A stretch of DNA of 64,000 nt from Anastatus disparis (taxonomy: Eukaryota > Arthropoda > Insecta > Hymenoptera > Eupelmidae): NCBI GenBank assembly GCA_017163975.1, contig JAFFSR010000307.1, positions 2,243,001-2,307,000 on the forward strand. The letters run 5' to 3'. The notes below the pieces were generated by a model. That model had not been told where the DNA came from, searched no databases, and was given only the letters and a program-made list of their open reading frames with translations. Position 1 is the stretch's first letter; the number at the start of each line of letters is the position of its first letter. This document shows positions 57,808 to 64,000 of this stretch, one piece after another. Made by a program: the position numbers and the translations under genes.

Positions 57808-59893
57808 TCATTCCATTTTTTTTGTTTGTCGAATAACTACTAGTTCATCCTTGCGAATAACAAGAATTTTAATGGAAGGAGTATACTTTGACATATGAGT
57901 GGCGAAATCTCCAGCATTTCTAATAAAATCAGCACCGTTCTTGGACAGATTATGTGTAGTAGCATAATGTTTGACTAAGCCCCCGATGCCATCACAAGCA
58001 TTGTTATCATGACCTGTTGCAGAAAAAAGCCATTTTCTGCTTATTTTTGAGTTTTGAAGTTCGTAAAATTGATATCTGTTTTTGAAATGACTTGCAGATT
58101 CATCAGAAATGGTTATGATTTCATCAAGCTCATGTGGAATGCGTTTTTCTTTTAAGCTGTTGATAATTAAATTCATAGTTATTAGAGCATGAGACGAATC
58201 ATGTTTAAGAGCAGGCCGGATTCGCTGTCCAATTGAGATTTTTGTTATTTACTCAAGTATTAATCGGTGTATACGCAAATTGAAGGTTAATCGTAATAGA
58301 TATTATTACAAATATTTATGCACAAGAAAAATAGCACATTACTCCATCAGTGAGCAAAATAGGTCATTCCCTCACGAGTCGATTTTGTCACCCGAGCGAA
58401 GCGAGGGTTACAAAAAAGAAGAGTGAGGAATGACCTTTGCTCACGATTGGTGTATACTATTTTTCCCAATAAGGTGAGCGGAATCCGATTTTGGTGTCTG
58501 TTTTGAGCGAGCAAAATACCACCTTTCCTCACCAAGTGGGGGAATGTAATATTTTGCTCACGCAAAACTTATTTCCCTCACCAAGTGGGGGAATGTAATA
58601 TTTTGCTCACGCAAAACTTATTTTGCGTGAGCAAAATATTACATTCCCCACTTGGTGAGGCAATGTGGTATTTTGCTCACTCAAAACAGGCACCGAAAAT
58701 CGGTTTTTGCTCACCGCGTTGGGAAAAAAATCTACCGCTTTGTTTTTGAGAAAAGTAAGTAACGCGAAAATATTATAAACATAAACTTTTACTTCAGCGT
58801 TCCTTACTTTTCTAAAAAACAAAGCGGTATAATTTTTTTTTCTTGTGCATAGATGTTCATAATAATAATATCTATTGCGCTCAACCTTTAATTTAAAAAT
58901 ACACCGATAAATATTTGAGTAAATAACAAAAAACTCAATTGTTACTCGGTTGGTATAAGATTCTACTCCGGCCTGGTCTTAATATCGTCAGAGATGATGA
59001 CATAACTGACTGTTTTATAATTTTCAAAATAGCATACTGATGTGAATATTGGTAATTGAGCTAGCTTTGAATTTCATTTTGAAGTAGGACTGCCCGATTT
59101 TCTACAAAATTAACATGAATAAATAAATGGGATTGCCTTTTTTTGCTAAAAGTTTAACCTCTTGAATTGCAACACGTTGAATTTCTTTAACCATTTTATG
59201 AATACTTACAGTGAGAGCGTACTCTCTTAACTCAATTAAGAAATCTTTAATTGTGTTAATTTTATTCAGTAAATCAATACTATTTCCAATTAGGCATTCT
59301 TTACATTCTCTTAGTATATATTTCATATCATCTTTTGGACGAAATAGTGAAAAATATATTTTCAATTCCAAAACCGCAATGTCATGTTTATTATCTTTTT
59401 TATAGTTATTCAAAGCATCGACATAAGTTTTAGGTTCTTGCAATAAACGCAAAAACACAAATCGTTGGGTAGATGGGATCCCACTTTGGTCTTGGCATAG
59501 AAAATTGATTTACCAATTTTAGCTTTAATTTAAGGATTTTCTTCTATAAATAATTATTATTTTTCTTGTATGCTTCGCGTAAGAAAGCGTTTAACTTTTT
59601 TGGTTCTTATACCATTTTGTTTAACAGATATTGTGTCACTTTTATTTGCTCTTTGACGAGAACAATTGAAATCATCGTTCAAATAATAATTTTTTATTAT
59701 AATTTACTTAATTTACTTTCGTTATAATTTTACTATCTAAAAAATGGCCACAATAGTTCTCAGGCTTTCTGTAAATATCTTTATTATTTACCAACGATCT
59801 TGCTTGATTAATCATATAAACAGTCAAATTTGGTAAAACTGATAATAAATAATTTTTGGAAATGTTGCTTGGTATAAGACTTAATAATCGCAC
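57808..59893 (-). pseudogene. Transposon-derived gene of a common arthropod family, split by a MITE
   Basis: Minus strand, from 59893 down: MRLLSLIPSNISKNYLLSVL with NQARSLVNNKDIYRKPE (a helix-turn-helix-like N-terminus), then a middle part (59102-59458) with CKECLIGNSIDLL, then VENRAVLLQNEIQS, then after the MITE HDSSHALITMNLIINSLKEK, ISDESASHFKNRYQFYEL and GHDNNACDGIGGLVKHYATT. I recognise the order and the S(H)GKGxxDGxGG-like motif from an abundant unnamed arthropod transposon protein. Here the motif is degenerate (GHDNNACDGIGG). Stops and frameshifts separate the pieces. Removing the TTAA MITE at 58209-58978 joins the halves in frame. Probably a dead transposase; family name unknown to me. 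Confidence 0.65.
58209..58978. mobile_element. TTAA-flanked MITE, family 7, copy 2, with a nested foldback
   Basis: GAGCAGGCCGGATTCGCTGT to CTCCGGCCTGGTC, TTAA at 58205-58208 and 58979-58982. About 395 bp longer than copy 1 because a foldback (about 58332-58728) sits at GCACAAGAAAAA. That insert is full of TGAGCAAAATA strings, a mirrored pair CTCACCAAGTGGGGGAATGT / ACATTCCCCACTTGGTGAG, and a direct 43-bp duplication near 58530-58615. Confidence 0.82.
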
Positions 59894-60401
59894 TTTTAAA
59901 TTAAGTATCTTCCATCTCTTAGCAGGTTTAAGATGGCAGTGGGGGTATACTTGCTTGACCTTGAATAATATATACTCTCTTTATGTTAATTTATTATGTG
60001 TAGTCCTGTATATAGCTTTAAGGTGTGCTTGTATTTAAAGTATGGTTAATGAGCGCATGGTTGAGAGTGAATATGTTACTTTTTACTTTTTGATTGACTC
60101 GTTTGATTTTTATTGTTTCATTTTAATTTTTATTGTTTTGACTGATAGATATTAATTAGACAGATTAGTTTATTTTTATTTTTATTAATGTTTATGTGTG
60201 CATTTTATTATTGTAATGATCTGTGATATCACTCTGAAAAGTAACTTACTTATGTAGTATTATTAGTTTTAGGAAATCGACTTTGATATCATGAGTGCAA
60301 TATTTACACGTAACGTTACAGTATTATCTTATTTTATATTTTATTATGTATTTTCTTTTATTACACACTTTTGTAAACTGTTTTAAAAAATACATTATAT
60401 A
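59894..60401. other. No gene seen
   Basis: AT-rich, without recognised motifs. Confidence 0.35.
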
Positions 60402-61940
60402 CTAGGGGGGGGGGGTACCCCCCTGCTCGCTCCGCTCACCAACCCCCTATTCGTTATTTAAGTTACATTATCTTTTTTTTTAATTTTATTAACTGTAAAA
60501 ATATAATTATTAAAATATATTAAGTTGTACTCAAAAATATATTTAAGAGGAGGTCACGTATCTCTGTCCTTTTCTAATCAAAGAATTGAGTTTTTTACAG
60601 AAACTAATAACTTTAGCAAAAAATGAAGAGAAAACCGCATTTCGTATAAAAAAAAGCAATATTTTCGTTGATAAGAAAGAATTAATTTTATTGCTTCGTT
60701 TTCAAGAAAACTTTGAAAAACTTAAATCATAGAGGTTAGGGTGGACAATTTGGTTTTTCAAGGTTTTCTTGAGACTGAAGCAATAAAATTAATTTTTTCT
60801 TATCAAAGAAAATATTGCTTTTTTTAATACAAGATGCGGCTTTCTCTTTATTTTTTGCTAAAGTCATTAGTTTTTGTAAAAAATAATTTCTTTGATTAGA
60901 AAAGGACAGAGATACGTGACCTCTTCTTAAATATCTATTACAAACCTATTTTTGTTTTCTTTATTTATATGATGTTATATATTAAAAGTTTTTATTGTTT
61001 ATATAAAACCAATTTTCATAAATACTAATATCTTATGAATGTCCATAGCATTGATAAGATTTTGTTTTTTTACCCAAATTATTAAATTTATAAAGTTTGT
61101 ATTATAAATATATTTCTATATTTTCCACACCACCTAGTATTTTTAAGTACCGAGGTATATTATGTAGTCGCGTTTTTTTTAGTGGTTTCCCCAGGAGGCC
61201 TATTTCCACTCACCTTTTTAAAAAATGTTTTTTTTTAATAAATGAATGAAAAAAATAATTTTTTTATTCGTATATTAAAAATAAAAAATAACATCTTTTA
61301 AATATGTTCGCTGAATTATGAAATATTAGAAATAATATGTATATTGAATTTAATATATTTAAATATACAAAAAAATATTACTTATGCTTACTATTAAACA
61401 GTATTTAGAAATTAAAAAATTTTTTAGATTTATAAATTTAGAATATTAAAAAAATTGTACCTGTTTTCATTATGACTAAAAATTTTGAAAACAGAAATTT
61501 AAAAATTTTTTTATGTATTATCCTTTTTTTTGTCAATATACTTGGAATTTTTTTTATCTTATTGTTCCAATTTTTGTAAATATTGTAAAATTATTTAATA
61601 TAATTGTTTATAAAATTTTGTATAATTTTTTATTTACTTTTACAAATAAAAAATAATATTTCTGGAAAATATTTCTTGGAATTTTTATATATAATATTAA
61701 TTATATATACATGATTCATACATATATTTTGTATAAAAATAAATTATTTTTCAACTTTTTATATTTGTAGTTAATAGTGTATAACATTTAAAAATTGAAA
61801 ATATTTAATATAAATTTTTGAAAATATGATAAAAAAAATTTTTTAATATAAATTTATATTATAAAAAATATAATACCTTTTTTAATGTTTTTATATTATA
61901 TAAACTGATCATAATTTTTAATTTATAAACCAAATTTTTT
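60402..61940 (-). mobile_element. Second Helitron 3' region (minus strand), inner end undefined
   Basis: On the minus strand the end is GGGGGGTACCCCCC plus extra C, then CTAG at 60405-60402, followed by TATATA. The G-rich hairpin and CTAG match 13842-13857. About 750 bp upstream (61128-61185) lies a block similar to 13490-13590 (ACGCG...TACCTC...GTGTGGAAA). No helicase is found; the inner limit at 61940 is only where the AT-rich block ends. Confidence 0.5.
60547..60926. mobile_element. TTAA-flanked MITE, family 5, copy 2
   Basis: GAGGAGGTCACGTATCTCTG and its inverse, TTAA at 60543-60546 and 60927-60930. Close match to 32254-32634, including the central ATAGAGGTTAGGGTGGAC in opposite orientation. 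Confidence 0.9.
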
Positions 61941-62684
61941 TTTACTGCATGAGTTGGTTGTCTGCACGTGAGTAGCGCTAAACGTCTTTCGTGACGCTTT
62001 CTGTTTCAGATATTTTTTCTGCCGCAAGGCTGCCTTCGGGCTTTTTTGTTACAGATTTCTTGCAAGCGCCTTAAGAGGCGGTCGGAACCAAATCGGTGAC
62101 TTAGTTCGGTGCTTGTAATAAATGCTTATAATAATTTATTGATTTATTAATATGGTAAAAATATAGTCATTTTCTCTAGTCATGTATATAAAGAATAATT
62201 TAAAATAGTTAAAGCCACAAAAATATACAAAATATTGTTATAAAGCGAAAAATGCCACCTAACAATCGACACGACAGTTTTTTGCATGCGGTATATGTCA
62301 AGTCAGTTTGATATTTGTAATAAATGCTTATAATAATTTATTTACTTATTCATATGGTAAAAATATAGTCATTTCCTCTAGTCATGTATATAAAGAATAA
62401 TTTGAAATGGTTTAGGCCATAAAAATATACAAAATATTATCGTAAAGCGAAAAATGCTGACTTGATATATACCGAAAGTCACCGATTTAGTTCCGACCGC
62501 CTCTTAATGTAAGACAGCGTCTATATTATAATCAGGTGGTGTGATGCTGTACTTGCATAGAATTGGAAGTTTTTCTGGAGTTGCTGAGATTTTTGAGGTT
62601 AGTTGAAACTGGCTGTTTTTGCGGAAATTTGTGGAACTATTAGAAAGACGAAATTCTTAAATTTTACCACAAGAGGGCGCCATA
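61941..62684 (+). promoter_or_regulatory. 5' untranslated region of a LINE, interrupted by a MITE
   Basis: A GC-richer leader (about 61950-62070 and 62508-62684) precedes the PHD-type ORF1. The second part is tightly upstream of the ATG (CACAAGAGGGCGCCATAATG). The exact LINE 5' end is not determined. Confidence 0.4.
62075..62503. mobile_element. TTAA-flanked MITE, family 8
   Basis: GAGGCGGTCGGAACCAAATC is mirrored by GATTTAGTTCCGACCGCCTC, TTAA at 62071-62074 and 62504-62507. Unlike the others its body is a direct duplication of about 200 bp (TTGTAATAAATGCTTATAAT twice), not a long foldback. Confidence 0.88.
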
Positions 62685-64000
62685 ATGGATTTGTGTGCTA
62701 TATGTAAGTTACCACCCACAGACGCTCGAGGCATGAAAACGTTTTATAGCTGTGGTAATTGTCGTCAACGTTGTCATGCGAAATGTATGTCTCGCACAAA
62801 AAATAGCACAAATTATATCTGCGGTAAATGTGTCGAGACAAAGACAGAGAATGGCGCCCCTACCACCAATCATAAGCATAATTTCGGCTCTAACAGTCAG
62901 CAGTCGCAAGGCATCAATAAGAACGCTAAGAAGCTGCCCCTAAGTACCTCTACGCCATTAAGAAACGACACGCAATCAGCACTGATCACCGGCATACAGG
63001 GGCAACCATCAAGTAATTCGAATAGCTCCATTAGATCTTCAAATGTTAAGGCGACTTCGAAGGCGGACGACATAAGTATTAACCCTACTGTACTTTCGCG
63101 AATTAGAGGTGGCGCTGCGCACTCTGCCCCCACTTCTTTTAAAAATTTAAAAAATAACGTAGATAATAAAAATTCAAGCAATGGTGCTGACTTTTTTCAG
63201 TCCAAGCTGCTTTGTCAGAGATTGAAGGTGCTTTGTCTTGTAAGCTTGAAACAATTCTGAGTGCTCTTGATTGACTTCCGGGCCTCGAGAGTCACGTATT
63301 GGGTATTGGTGATGGTTTGCAGGGCATTGTAAACAAAATCGATGAACAAAGCAAATTAATTAAAAATTTAGAATTAACACAAATGAAACTGCTTGATGAA
63401 AACATTGAACTTAAGGAAAGAGTCAGCACCTTAGAGGGGGAGTTGCTGTCTGCTGTAAAGGAAAATTATGAAAAAACTAACAAAAACATGGTCTCTAATA
63501 TAAATAATATTCAAGCATTTCTGCATAATGAGTTTCAAGAAGTAGACAGGAACTTCTCGGAACTTACAAGTAGGGCGGCTTGCGTGGCGCAAACCATCGC
63601 TGATCTCACTGTCTAGGAAGAACCAGTAATTGCTTCGCATACTGACACAATTACAGGGCCTGATATTTTAAATAATTCCAAGGTAGACAGTGGAAAAATT
63701 TCCCGCCAAAACATGAACAATTGTGGAACCGGGGTTAGTTGCTTGGTAATCTCTAGTTGACTGGATTGCTTGGCGACTAATGTCCGACCGGATGATTATG
63801 CTTTTGCTATTCTCGGTGCCACAGTTCCGACTATTCAGCAGACACATATATTGTCAGTAACTGCATTAATATCTTCCCAGACAAAAAGCAATGCGTCTTC
63901 TGAAGACCAGGCCAGTGCGATCGGTGACGGTTCGGTGGGCCCTTTCTCACTGCTGGTCAGACTCAGCGAGGAGGATCTGGTTCATCAGATATTTATAGAA
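62685..64000 (+). pseudogene. LINE ORF1 with PHD finger and coiled coil (CR1/L2-like), 3' end outside window
   Basis: Starts at ATG 62685. Residues about 4-50 form a PHD-type zinc finger: CAICKLPP, FYSCGNC, RCHAKC, YICGKC. A Ser/Asn/Thr-rich linker follows (about 63-160), then a coiled coil (DEQSKLIKNLELTQMKLLDE, LKERVSTLEGEL), and a C-terminal segment with DYAFAILGATVP and SLLVRLSEEDLVHQIF. This layout is known from ORF1 of CR1/L2-like LINEs, where the protein binds nucleic acid or chromatin. Lesions: a frameshift near 63197, TGA near 63268, TAG at 63614-63616 and a further TGA near 63757. The endonuclease/RT ORF would lie beyond the window. Confidence 0.75.

Overview
The window looks like repeat-rich, AT-rich genomic DNA from an arthropod, probably an insect. 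It carries an R1-clade LINE (a clade typical of arthropods), Ty3/gypsy sequence, a Helitron helicase, tRNA-derived SINE sequence and more than twenty foldback/MITE-type elements. I see no single-copy host gene with clear exons and no CRISPR array. Nothing supports a bacterial or free viral genome. The species cannot be named from the sequence alone.

Layout. 1-6402: end of a TTAA-flanked MITE, a decayed Cys-rich gene remnant, a 5'-truncated and internally deleted R1-like LINE on the minus strand, a foldback, and an older dispersed repeat (C1). 6403-46360: one LTR retrotransposon, bounded by the 4-bp duplication AGAA on both sides. It has been expanded from about 5.4 kb to 40 kb by nested insertions. 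Its own parts, in order, are a truncated 5' LTR, three pieces of integrase, an intronless VRK/CK1-type protein kinase, a second unknown ORF of about 590 aa (ORFX), a polypurine tract and a complete 3' LTR. 46361-64000: the other side of C1, many foldback MITEs, a broken transposon gene, the 3' end of a second Helitron, and the ORF1 (PHD finger plus coiled coil) of another LINE that runs off the window.

Insertions inside the retrotransposon: element A (6869-15933), 9.1 kb, foldback-like, with a 9-bp duplication and a Helitron remnant; element B (16290-35672), 19.4 kb, with 121-bp terminal repeats and two broken, oppositely oriented copies of an unclassified transposon gene, one of them split by a 13.6-kb TTA-flanked element that itself holds a solo LTR and several MITEs; a 4.05-kb near-perfect palindrome (38378-42425); a TTAA MITE (42547-42943); a SINE (43789-44795) holding a TTA MITE; and another TTA MITE in the 3' untranslated region. 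At several of these sites, conceptual removal of the insert plus one copy of the target duplication rejoins the reading frame, which is good evidence for the nesting order.

The most interesting result is the cargo of the retrotransposon. A cell-derived VRK-like kinase and an unrecognised protein sit between pol and the 3' polypurine tract, the place where env lies in errantiviruses. The copy is dead (nonsense codons, frameshifts), so its function can only be inferred. All coordinates were read by eye, and no alignment or search was run.
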